Assembly (NCBI GenBank): GCA_019671005.1 | Contig: CM033718.1 | Location: 18,790,014-18,854,013 of the forward strand | Source: Hibiscus mutabilis | Taxonomy: Eukaryota > Streptophyta > Magnoliopsida > Malvales > Malvaceae | Direction: 5' to 3' | DNA: 64,000 nucleotides | In this document: piece by piece, positions 11,168 to 20,754 of the stretch | Layout: every line of letters starts with the position of its first letter | Position numbering within the stretch: the stretch's first letter is position 1 | Position numbers and translations under genes: made by a program | Notes under the pieces: model-generated | What the model saw: only the letters and a program-made list of their open reading frames with translations | Database searches by the model: none | What the model was told of the DNA's origin: nothing

Positions 11168-11724
11168 TATAAATGAGTAAAAATTAATATATCTGTGCAA
11201 ATTAAGCCAGGCGAATGGTTAAAAATTTTCTAGTAAATGTAGTTTATCGCCAACCCAACATGGCATCAAAGTTAAATTTGAGTATACTCTATCCAAGCAA
11301 AAAGTTTAGAAAATTCCTTTTTAATTAAATATTTTTATTTAATTTTTAAAAATATATTCAGATATCTATACTATTATTTAAAGTTCAGACCGAGTGTAGT
11401 GGCATCGGTTAATTAATCACCAACTTGGTTAAAGAATTGTGGAGTAAAATTAATGTTATTTTTTGATGAAAAAAGAGCTTGGATTAATTCAAAATAAACT
11501 AGCTAGAGGCATTACAGTCTGAAATAAGCAAATCAACAACCTTGGCCGGAGGTTCTAAGAAAACACGAAACTCAAATGATCCTAACATAACTGACTTAGA
11601 CAAAGACCCTAAAAACAGATCAATGTGAACTTCCCAATCTCTGTCGAGTAAATCAAAAATGTGTTGTAGCAACGAAAACGGAGACCCCTCACGTCTGCTG
11701 TGCCGAAGAAGATTGAGGAGCTTG
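11168..11724. other. Intergenic DNA, no gene seen
   Basis: Downstream of copy A. A minus-strand ORF (11499-11762) has no motif I recognise and runs into the inverted repeat; not called as a gene. Confidence 0.45.
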
Positions 11725-12020
11725 TAGTTTAAATAATTGTTAATAAAATTAAAAATACTCAAAATATGATTTATTTATTTATTATTTAAAATAAAATTGA
11801 TATTAAATTATTTTCTATATATAATATATTTTTAATCTTTTTTTTAAATAATTGAATTAAATATAAATCTTAGATAATTTAAAAACTAAAAAACCAATAA
11901 CTTTTTCCTTTGCCATTTAGCCACCGTCTGTTGGAGAGATTATTATCACCACGCGCCCCGTCTCTGCGTGATCGTCATTCGAGCCTGGCCGCCCTTCCTG
12001 CAGCCATTCAGCGGGGAACG
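11725..12020 (+). repeat. Left arm of ~300-bp inverted repeat
   Basis: Imperfect reverse complement of 14998-15300. Shared blocks in order: TTATTTAAAATAAAATT, ATATTAAATTATTTTCTATATAT, CTTTTTCCTTTGCCATTT, CTGCGTGA and TTCGAGC.TGGCCGCC. It bounds a 3-kb interval with the C2H2 fragment and a minus-strand ORF. Long TIRs around captured gene pieces are typical of Mutator-like elements, but no TSD is visible. Confidence 0.65.
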
Positions 12021-12296
12021 GGAAACCATACTTAAGCTATATAGTTCATTCTTGAATTGAGTTAGAGTTTATCGGATCTTGTTTTTTCCCAAATTTCTAT
12101 TGAATTCTCTGCAAAATTCATTGTTTTTAGCATGTTTTGATCTGAGGTTTTGTTGTGTTCTTTTTGTCTTTAATTATCGATGAGATCGAGAAATTCAAAC
12201 ATTGTTTAACAATTGTTCAATTCGACCAGATTTTGTAAAGTTTCAGTTTTTTGTTTTATTTTTGTCTGATCTGAGTTTTTATTCTTAAAAGTTTTT

Positions 12297-13171
12297 TTGT
12301 CAATGGAAGAAGGGCAAGAATTCAAACATGTCTGTAAGTTTTGTCTAAAAAGCTTTCCTTGTGGTAGATCTCTAGGTGGTCACATGAGGTCTCATATGAA
12401 TGATTCAACTGAAACAGACGAGAAATTCAAATTCAACAAGAAAAAGCTTGAACTCGACATCAATGGTGGTTGTAAACCTAAAAAACATGGGCAAAATTAT
12501 CATTATTTAATGACAAATCTGCAAAGCCAGAGAAGATTTTTGGAGTTCTAGTTTTAGATCCAAAACTAAAAAAAGAAGAACAAGGTACAAGGTTGTCCCT
12601 AAAAATCCATCTCCCATGTCTGAGATGGAGCAAGAACAACAAGAACAGGTTGCTTTGAGCTTGATCATGCTTTTCTAGAGACGCCATGAATTTTATCAAT
12701 TATCATCACTGAAACTTGTGATAATAGTTTGAAGAACTTGGAGTCTGAGGGTTTCAAAAGAGAATTTCACTGTACTACTTGTGGAAAATCTTTCACTCTC
12801 ACCAAGCTCTGGGAGGACATAGAGCCAGCCGTAAGAGAATCAATGGCGGCTGTACTGAAACTGATGCGACAAAGCTTGTCGATGAATCTTCCATGGCGAC
12901 CGACATAGTTGCAGAAGACAAAGTGTATGAATCTCCCATTTTTCTTAAAGTGTTTGCATCGGGACAGGCATTGGATCGTCACAAGAGATTTCATTTACTC
13001 AGTAATGATGCAAAACAAAACAAGACAATTGTGATTCAAAAGCCAAAAGTTAATGAGTTTTTTTTGCTCAGCAAAAAAAGATTCATTAATGAATTAAAAG
13101 AGCCATCACCTAAATTACGAGCCTTTGAAAGAACACAACCAGGAAAAAACAATAAAATAGAAAAACACTGA
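12297..13171 (+). pseudogene. C2H2 zinc-finger (ZAT-like) gene, frameshifted
   Basis: Starts MSMEEGQEFKHVCKFC (12297; a second ATG at 12303 gives MEEGQEF). Finger 1 is CKFCLKSFPCGRSLGGHMRSH. The frame then breaks near 12520-12540 and continues one frame over with a basic region (DFWSSSFRSKTKKRRTRYKVV) and an acidic/Gln stretch followed by VALSLIML, an arrangement seen in ZAT1/4/9-type repressor-like zinc-finger proteins. A further shift by one T occurs near 12675. Finger 2 (FHCTTCGKSF, HQALGGHRAS) is split by a shift near 12795. Finger 3 has lost its first two cysteines and its QALGGH is changed to QALDRH. No C-terminal EAR motif recognised. It lies wholly inside the inverted-repeat pair. Plant ZAT proteins are nuclear transcription factors; this copy should not make one. 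Confidence 0.7.
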
Positions 13172-13870
13172 GTAAACCGAGGATTACACCTGACTTAACA
13201 AACAATAACAGAAAAACACGGTAGGACAAGATACCCAAGACAAGCCAGCTAAAAACACCTCACAGGGAAAACAACTCAAGAGACCAGACCGCTCACCACC
13301 TAAAGCATCCTAAAAAAAGGCAGTAAAACTTTAAACCACCTTTGACGCACCTAGTCATTACACAATACCCCAACAATTGCAACTATGGTCGCATGTTCAT
13401 AAAAGATGAAGCCTCATCATGCACCGAAACAAGATAAAAAAAAATCACTCAACAAACCCCAAACATCAGACTCCATCACGTAATATTCACGATCAAATCT
13501 TAATCAAAGCTCTCGAGCACACTAAAAGTTCTGCACCAAATCACATACTCACATGACATCTTGAAGAAAAAAATAACCTCAACCGAACAATAAAGCACCA
13601 CTCAAGACACCTTCAAAAGACAAAACACTCAAACCAAACAAAACAACTACATGACATCTCAAGCCTCCCATGTTTCAAAAACATGAACACTCCAAAAATC
13701 AGAATAGAAACCAACGTCTTGACCAAAAAAAAAAAAAACCCTAAAGCAGCAACACAGGGAACAACCATACCTCCTTCGAAAGCTCCAAGCAACACCAAAA
13801 CACAAGGAACCTCCATAACAACATATTAGCTCGACTAAGCAATCCCAAACAAATCATCAAAAAAACAACA
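13172..13870. other. A/C-rich gene-poor spacer
   Basis: Plus-strand sequence rich in ACAAC/CAAAACA words, with no protein recognised; the ORF at 13613-13816 (minus) is low-complexity. Could be decayed coding sequence downstream of the 171-codon minus-strand ORF. Confidence 0.4.
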
Positions 13871-14386
13871 TTAATCCCTTTTTTGAGACTCAAGATTCAC
13901 CAAATCCATGACAACATCATCTTTATTGCCAATGAATTGAACACCGAGACTTTTTCCGAGTTCAACGATTTTTCTTGCCAATCTAATATGAGCTTGGTTT
14001 CTTTCTTTGTCAGATTTCGAAGGAGAGAAATCGTTTAACTCCACATCCTTATCTTCTTTATTGAAGTCCCTATACTTTTTAAAAGCACGATCTCTTTTCT
14101 TCTTTTCCTTTGCCGTAAGTACCTTGTCTTGAAGATAATACAAAGAGGCATATTTCTTTCTATTCCGAGAATCTTTAAATTTAGGGAAAAAATTCATATT
14201 ATTCGATTCCAATGCATGGTCAATCACAATGTCTTCGGTCCAACCATTCTTAGTATTCGTTGCTCTATCAACACTTTCAGCCCATGAGTTTCTTGATCTT
14301 AATATACCAGCTTTGTTGATGATGAAACCGGTGTTCGTGTGGGGTTCAACCAATGGTGGGATGAAAGCAGCCATAGCCACAAACAC
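13871..14386 (-). CDS. 171-aa hypothetical protein, possibly LINE ORF1-derived
   Basis: Uninterrupted minus-strand ORF. It is highly charged: a Lys/Arg-rich middle (KEKKKRDRAFKKYRDF) and a C-terminus containing ELGKSLGVQFIGNKDDVVMD. This last stretch resembles the linker before the endonuclease in plant L1-type LINEs, where a (V/L)GK.LG...GN/GD(E/D) pattern is common; that is a recollection, not a search. No signal peptide or membrane segment. No endonuclease or reverse transcriptase follows downstream (13870 leftward), so if LINE-derived it is a fragment. It lies inside the inverted repeat next to the C2H2 pseudogene. Expression unknown. Confidence 0.4.
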   Translation of the reverse strand: MFVAMAAFIPPLVEPHTNTGFIINKAGILRSRNSWAESVDRATNTKNGWTEDIVIDHALESNNMNFFPKFKDSRNRKKYASLYYLQDKVLTAKEKKKRDRAFKKYRDFNKEDKDVELNDFSPSKSDKERNQAHIRLARKIVELGKSLGVQFIGNKDDVVMDLVNLESQKRD

Positions 14387-14997
14387 AAAGTTTTAGTGGC
14401 TTTCATCTCCAATTGTTCAGTCCGAAAGTTTCCTCATACTATCGACGTCCGTAAGAAATTTGGTGTTCTGTTAAGTAAATCTCGAGTTCGAACGTTGCAA
14501 AAGAGAAAGAGTAAGGTCTGGGGCTAGTGGTATTTTATTTTGGGTACGACATGGCTCGACTCAAATGGTCTGTCAAGTCTTGTGATGAAAAAACAAGTAC
14601 AACTTGACTATGAAAGAATCGTGAATTTTGTGTATTGAAACCACAATTGGACAAGTTTTAACAATACCAACTTTAATAACATTATGGGATGAGTATTCAG
14701 TTTGTCCTTCAATAAGTTGTGTAGTTCGATCCGGATCTTCAGTGTTTCTGATGACGGATCTTGTCAAAACAATAACAAGCAGAAGAACACTGACAACAAA
14801 CCCATCTCCGCCCATACAAGTCACCAGTATCTTCTGAGATATTCACCATTGACAGACCCCACTTGGTGTTGATTCAAACACCAGTCACCAGCATGACTCC
14901 AAAACCATCGCCAACTTTGCAGCCGGATGCTAAGTCACCACCGGCAACTTTACAGCCAGATAGGAACTTAGGAATCAACAACGTATCAGCATGACTC
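14387..14997. other. Spacer inside inverted repeat, no gene supported
   Basis: Contains two copies of an AGCATGACTCCAAAACCA word (about 14891 and 14990). Short ORFs on both strands (14573-14837) have no recognisable domain. Confidence 0.4.
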
Positions 14998-15300
14998 CAA
15001 AACCACCGGGTTGGCTGTGCGAATGGCGGCCAAGCTCGAAAGGCGGTCACGCAGGGACGGAGGCACGATGGCGACAATCTCACCAGCGGATGGTGGCTAA
15101 CGACGGCGGCTGCTGAAATGGCAAAGGAAAAAGTTAGACTTTTTTATTTTTTAAATCGAATAAGGTTAGTATTTAATTATTTAAAAAAAGATAAAATATT
15201 ACATATATAGAAAATAATTTAATATTAATTTTATTTTAAATAATAAATTAATTATATGTTGAGTTTTTAATATTTTAATCTTTATTAATTAATTTAACGG
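14998..15300 (-). repeat. Right arm of ~300-bp inverted repeat
   Basis: Reverse complement partner of 11725-12020. The best-matching parts are the AT-rich block 15125-15290 and the GC-rich inner block 15015-15126 (GGCGGCCAAGCTCGAA, AATGGCAAAGGAAAAAG). Confidence 0.65.
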
Positions 15301-15645
15301 TGTTCAACGTTTATAGTATTTAACGGTGGTAGACTCATCCTATCTAATAAACACCTGCCCCACACACACTTGTAACGCAAAATACCAAATACTCTGGATT
15401 TACCCAATCGACTAGGTCAGGCGACTAGAGAGTCAATTTTTCCATAAATAATAAAAAATATATTGATGTTGTATATAATTTATTATGAAATTTAAATGAA
15501 ATAGTTTTATTATTTAAATTATAATTGAAGTCGGGTCAATATGAATTTATAATTCTTATTCAAAATCTAATTTATCAAACGAAACAAACAATCCAATCTC
15601 TAAAGATGTCTAATGTCCATAATCCGATTTAATTTGAAGAAAAAG
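15301..15645. other. AT-rich spacer, no gene seen
   Basis: Lies between the right inverted-repeat arm and the small LTR remnant. Nothing recognisable. Confidence 0.45.
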
Positions 15646-15814
15646 TGTACAAGTTAGTTAGCTGACCAGTTTTAGTTTGTTAGTTGTTGGTTAACAGTTA
15701 GTTAGCTTACGAGAATTTGTATAAAAATACTAATATGTACTTGATGAAGGTTGAATGAAATATACTGGAACTCTCTTTCCGAAAAGACATCATCTTAACA
15801 TTGTATCAAGAGCC
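15646..15814 (+). mobile_element. Short copia-type LTR with adjoining PBS
   Basis: About 155 bp from TGTACAAGTTAGTTAG to ...CATCTTAACA (15800), with a central TATAAAAATA (15720-15729) and a GAATGAAATATACTG-like segment typical of small plant copia LTRs. It is followed at once by TTGTATCAAGAGCC (15801-15814), a degenerate initiator-Met tRNA primer-binding site. No internal region or second LTR follows, so this is a remnant. Confidence 0.5.
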
Positions 15815-15889
15815 TTTTCGATCTTAACATGACTTTTTGTAACAGAAAAATTAAGTAGAATAACATGATTCACATAAAGAAATTTCAAG

Positions 15890-16900
15890 TGTAAAATTGA
15901 ACTGAACAATTCTTCGGATACCAAAATAATGATGATGTATAACTTCAGGAGTGAAAGTGATAATTACGTAAATATTGGTACAATTTTATAGTTAAATTCA
16001 AAAAAAAATTATATTAGTAGATATGAATTCAAATCAGAACAAATAATTAAACCATACAATGAAAAGTCAATACAATAATTGGTTGGAAATTACTAAAATA
16101 TTAGCCGTGGACACCAATTAAGCATCAAGAACCAGTAATTATGACACGAACTTTCATAGTATTTTTTGGTTTTATTTAGAGAAGCAAAATTGAGTTATTA
16201 TATGAATCCAATATTCAATTGATTAGTCAAAAGCCGGCTTTGTTGACCTCATATTTAATTGACTTTCATTGCCCTTGCGTGGTACGTATAAAATCTGTTG
16301 GTCGAGGTCGTGGATCACCCAATCTCAAAGCCATCTCCTCATTTTTCTCCGACAACATAAAAAACAATGGAGTTACTTCAGAAACCAATTCCCGGTACCC
16401 TGAAGAGATACTGGAGAAGGCGGCGGTATCAAAGACTGTACGGCGGCGAAGCGATCAAGAACAAAAAGAATGTGAAAGTTACGAGGATGGGAGGGAGATC
16501 CCGGAGGTCTTGGAATATAAGAGCGATGCCGAAGCTGCGATGGAGGGCGGTGATTACTTCGCCGATGAAGCTTTTGGCGAAGCTGAGACATGGATACATG
16601 AATATGATGCTGAGATTAGCTGGGAGTGGTGGGTATTTGAGTACGGAGAAGGACTTCGGAGGGAAACGGATTCCCAAAGCTCGAAAAGTTGGTTTGGGAT
16701 ATTCAAGCTCGGAATTTGATCAAAGGCTGTTGCATGAGATTTACAAGAATTTGATTCCTGCTCTTGAACTCTATGGATAAACCAACTGGTAAAGTGGTAA
16801 TTACAATTTGTCCCAAATGGGTCCGGATTACATCTTAGCTAGATTTTGCAAATTTGAATCAATCTGTTTCGGTTCTATTAATAAATTTTAATTCAACATA
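15890..16900 (+). repeat. Segmental duplication, copy B
   Basis: Same-orientation counterpart of 10255-11165, including upstream non-coding sequence (AATTGAACTGAACAATTCTTCGG-like block) and the 3' trailer. It retains the intact gene. Confidence 0.75.
16367..16780 (+). CDS. 137-aa basic plant protein of unknown function
   Basis: Single-exon ORF from ATG 16367 to the stop at 16778-16780. N-terminus MELLQKPIPGTLKRYW followed by an RRRR cluster (about residues 17-20). A middle Lys/Arg-rich part (NKKNVKVTRMGG) leads to a Met/Leu-rich segment (SPMKLLAKLRHGYMNMMLRLAG, about 63-84) that could form an amphipathic helix. The C-terminus GYSSSEFDQRLLHEIYKNL looks like a second helix. No catalytic motif, signal peptide or clear membrane span. 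I recall similar small uncharacterised proteins in other dicots but know no function. The start is supported by conservation of the N-terminus in copy A; the overlapping frame at 16219-16719 is a shadow. Best candidate in the window for a functional gene. Confidence 0.7.
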   Translation: MELLQKPIPGTLKRYWRRRRYQRLYGGEAIKNKKNVKVTRMGGRSRRSWNIRAMPKLRWRAVITSPMKLLAKLRHGYMNMMLRLAGSGGYLSTEKDFGGKRIPKARKVGLGYSSSEFDQRLLHEIYKNLIPALELYG

Positions 16901-17505
16901 TAAATGTTAATGTAAAAATAGTTTTATTATTTTTAATCGAGCCGTCAGATCACTTAGAGTCTGATTTGAGTAAAAAAATTTAAAAGTATTATGGATTATA
17001 ACCACTGTAAAAAAAAATCAAATTGGAAGTTGAATGAATTGGACACTTGACTTTAGATTCAATCAATTGAATCGGAACATTTGTGTTTGTGTTTTTTTTG
17101 AAAGAGCTAGTGTAATATTGTAATCTAGTAAAAGGTACATAAGTGCAGTAACGTACAACATTAAGAGATTGAATCAGTATCGTACAATATTTTTTTTGGA
17201 TCTTCACAGTTATTTATACGGTTACGGTTCGTTATCCACTTGGTTCGGATATAACAATTCTTTTCCCATCTATATTTGAGCTTTGTTAATAAAACTGTCC
17301 CCATCCCATACCGTAGGTGAATGTTTCGATTATTCTTATCCTCGTCGGTTCAGATCAATACAGTTTTCGAATATTCCCTACCTAATTCTTACCCTAATTA
17401 AAAGATGAGCAATAAACTTAGGCAAGGAATCAATCCAATTTTTTTCTCATCAAAATCAAATTTTATTAAGTAAAACATCACAAAAGTGCCTAAGGATCCA
17501 AAAGG
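16901..17505. other. Spacer before the copia LTR, no gene seen
   Basis: AT-rich. The ORF at 16989-17207 (minus) is short and featureless. Confidence 0.45.
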
Positions 17506-17936
17506 TGTTAAAAATCAAACCTGATTTTATGGTTCCCCTAAGTCGGCAAGGTGATAAAAATTAAATGGATAAATATTCTAGTACGGCGGCAATGTAGAGA
17601 GATCAAGAATATGGTAGAATATTGGGAAGCTTCATGAAGAAAACATGGTATAGAGAATTTTTGAAGAATCAAGGTATACACGTGGAGCTTATCATGGAAT
17701 ACTAATATTTAATTAATGCCTAGAAAACTCTCTAAGGTCGGTTAACACGCACTATAAATAGGAGTAAGATGTAGCTTGTGAGCGTACTGTAAGAAAAAAA
17801 AGTTAGTGAGTGTGTGAAAGTGAAAGTGAGGTAACAAAGAGTGTGTCTTTGCAGCAACAAAGCAAAACAATTTGTAATTCGGTTGGTTTGTAATATAATT
17901 GTGAAATTTAAATTCGAGTGTCTATCTTCACTTTCA
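17506..17936 (+). mobile_element. 5' LTR of Ty1/copia element
   Basis: Putative TGTTAAAAATC...CACTTTCA, about 431 bp, containing TATAAATA (17753-17760). A primer-binding site TGGTATCCGAGCC (17942-17954) follows, one mismatch from the initiator-Met type. Ends are inferred from these landmarks because the partner 3' LTR is beyond the window. Confidence 0.55.
17753..17760 (+). promoter_or_regulatory. Putative TATA box of copia LTR
   Basis: TATAAATA in GCACTATAAATAGGAG, about 185 bp before the LTR end, the normal layout for plant copia LTRs. Confidence 0.55.
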
Positions 17937-17941
17937 ATAAG

Positions 17942-17954
17942 TGGTATCCGAGCC
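17942..17954 (+). other. Copia primer-binding site
   Basis: TGGTATCCGAGCC matches the initiator-Met tRNA primer-binding site with one substitution and sits directly before gag. Confidence 0.65.
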
Positions 17955-17984
17955 AAGTTCGAGTTTGAATTCACGTTACGAAAA

Positions 17985-18900
17985 GATGGAGCATATGATC
18001 TAGCCGTAAATTCTGATATTGATAAAGACGAATTATGACAACATGAGTATTCAGATGAAGGTGCTACTCGGTTCGCAGGATTGTTGGGACATCGTCGTAA
18101 AAGGATACGTTGAGTCGAAAAATACAGCAGCAAAAGCGGCTCTAACCAATAAAGAGAAGAGATCGCTAAGGGAAGCTCGTAAAAGAGACCAAGGGCGTTA
18201 TACTAAAATTTTCAAGCAGTAGATGAATCTAACCTTAAAAAAATTGTAGAAGCAACAACCCTGAAGCAAGCATGGGAAACTCTACAAAAATTACTCCAAA
18301 AAGTTGAAAAAGCAAAAAAGGTACGTCTTCAATCACTCAAAGCCGAGTTTGAAATGCTGAAAATGAACAACACGGAAAGCATAGATGACTATGTTAACTA
18401 TGTGAAAGCCGTAGAAAATAAAATGAAAAGAAATAAAGAAACACTTGGCGAGGTTAGAGTCATGGAAAAGATTTTACGATCGTTAATACGAAAATTTGAT
18501 TACATGGTCGTTGCAATTGAAGAATCTAAGGATTTAACTCAAATGACTATCGATGAGCTTGTGGGATCACTCCAAGCCCATGAGTAGAAAATGAAGCTAA
18601 ATGAAGAGAGTGAAAATCTAGAGCAAGTCCTACAAAGCAAGTGCACATCAATGATGGCAAAACAAGCAAAAGCTATGCATGAGGTAGAGTCAACTATGAT
18701 TGATATCACGAAATAGCAACATGTGGATGTGGCAGCCATTCGTATATTAGCAACCAAGGAAATGAAAATTACCAATAACGAAGTCGTGGACGAGGATATA
18801 GAGGTCGAGGCATATGCGGGTATCAACAAGGAGATAAATCTCAGGTAAAATGTTATAATGGTAATAAGTATGGCCATTATAGTTACGAGTTTAGATCATC
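17985..18900 (+). pseudogene. Copia gag remnant
   Basis: Typical copia gag (UBN2-type) sequence spread over several frames: MKVLLGSQDCWDIVVKGYVE, then EFEMLKMNNTESIDDYV, VMEKILRSLIRKFDYMVVAIEESKDL and MTIDELVGSLQAHE. Stops and frameshifts occur near 18222, 18240 and 18587. The zinc knuckle at about 18850-18890 reads CYNGNKYGHYSYEF: its second and last cysteines are lost, so nucleic-acid binding would fail. Gag would form the virus-like particle. Confidence 0.75.
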
Positions 18901-18949
18901 CCCAAAGCATGAAGAAAGAATTAATATAGTAACAGCTGAAGAAGAAAAC

Positions 18950-20754
18950 ATCAAAGAATCTCATGTATTCCTCACTTATAAAGGAAATGAAGAATCAAAG
19001 AAAAATATTTGGTATCTCGATAATTGTGCCAGTAATTATGTGTGGCCGAAAGGAGCTTTTTGTGGCGTTAGATGAAACGATCCGTGGGCGAGTAATTTTT
19101 GGTGACGACTCGCACACAGATGTCAAAGGTAAGGCAAAGTCATGATTACATAGAAAAATGGAGAAAAGAAATACATATCAAATGTTTAGTATGTACTAGC
19201 TATGAAGAGCAATATCATCGGCCTTGGCCAGCTACTGGAAAAAAGGATATGAACTGCAGATGAAGAATCGCTCGCTTTCTATCAAGAATAAAAATGGAGA
19301 ATTATTTGCCTAAGTTGATATGACGTAGAATCGCCTCTTTACCATAGACAACGAGTTAGGAGAAGTAAAGTGCATGAAGACCTCAATCAAAGATGATTTG
19401 TGGTTGTGGCATTTAAGGTATGAGCATCTTGGATTTTCTGGCTTGAAGTTATTGTCAAAAGCAAAGATGGTGAATGGATTGCCAGAAATCAACCCTCCAA
19501 ATCAATTGTGCGAGGCATACATCAAAGGAAAACAACACATACAAAGCTTCGAAGTTGGCAAATCTTGGAGAGCTAGAAAGACCATTGAGATTGTACACAC
19601 TAACATAGTTGGTCCTTTCGACATACCATCACTTGGAGGAAACAAGTACTACCTGACTTTTATTGGTGATTATAGCATAAAATGTTGGGTATATGTTCTT
19701 AATCAAAAGTTAGAAGCATTGGATAAGTTCAAAGAATTCAAAGTAATGGTGGAAAAACAAAACGATAAATACTTAAAGATACTCAGATCTGATAGAGGAG
19801 GTGAATATATAGTAAAGTTATTTAAAGATTTCTGCAAGGAGCATGGAATTATTCATCAGTTGGCAGTTAGATACACGCCTCAGCAAAATAGAGTTGCAGA
19901 AAGAAAGAATCGCACCATTCTCGACATGGCAAGGAGCATGGTAAAAGGTAAGCATCTACCAAGAAATTTTTGGGCCGAAGCAGTTTGATGTGTAGTTTAC
20001 CTATTAAATCTTTTCCCAATAAAGAGTGTGAGGAACATGAAACTAAACGAAGCATGGAGCGGTTAAAGACCAGGAATTGGCCATCTTAGGATTTTTGTAT
20101 GCATTGCATATGCCCACCTACCTGAGCAGATAAGAAAGAAGCTCGATGACAGAGGGGAGAAATGCATTTTCATTGGATATGATGAACAAATTAAGGCTTA
20201 TAGACTCTACAATCCTGTCACCAAGAATTTAATAATCTCAAGAGATGTTGAGTTCAATGAAGCAGAACACTAGAGATGGAGTACATAAGAAAAGAAAGTT
20301 GAAGGACTATTTTTCAACGAAGATAAAGAGAATGATAACTTCATCAACCAAGAAGAACAAGGTCGTAATCAAAGTCCTCAACAAAATCTGACTAAACCAT
20401 CTTCATCAAGCAGCAGCATTAGTACCAGAACTGAAAATCCTAAAGAACACCCAACTAAAGTTCAAAGATCTACAAATGAGAGAAGAGTACCAGAAAGATA
20501 CAAAGATTATGAAACTCAAAATATTTCACTTTTAAGTTTACTTGCAAGCAGTGATCCAATAACATATGAAGAAGCAATTGAAGATGACAAGTGGAAGAAT
20601 ACCATGAATGAAGAAATTGCAAAGGTAGAAAGAAATGATACGTGGGAGCTCACAAACCTACTAGGAGGACAAAATCCAATTGGAGTCAAGTGGGTGTACA
20701 AGACGGAGACAAATAAAGAAGGACGAGTAGAGAAATACAAGGAAAGACTAGTTG
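18950..20754 (+). pseudogene. Copia pol: protease, integrase, start of RT
   Basis: The protease site reads YLDNCASN (about 19010) instead of the family's D-T/S-G-A-S, so it is inactive. The zinc-binding part (HLRYEHLGF...CEAYIKGKQ) has lost a cysteine. The integrase core is the longest open piece (19374-19988, 204 codons). Its first Asp is replaced (VHTNIVGP), while SDRGGEY and AERKNRT, which carry the second Asp and the Glu, are kept. After a stop at 19988 come FGCIAYAH and KCIFIGYDEQ, then the RT start (WKNTMNEEI, GVKWVYKTETNKEG). The frame is cut at 20754 by the chromovirus insertion. Confidence 0.8.

Noticed and set aside
16219..16719. 166-aa ORF overlapping the small-protein gene
   Set aside because: Reads the same DNA in another frame; the N-terminus and 3' end conserved between the two copies support the 16367-16780 frame.
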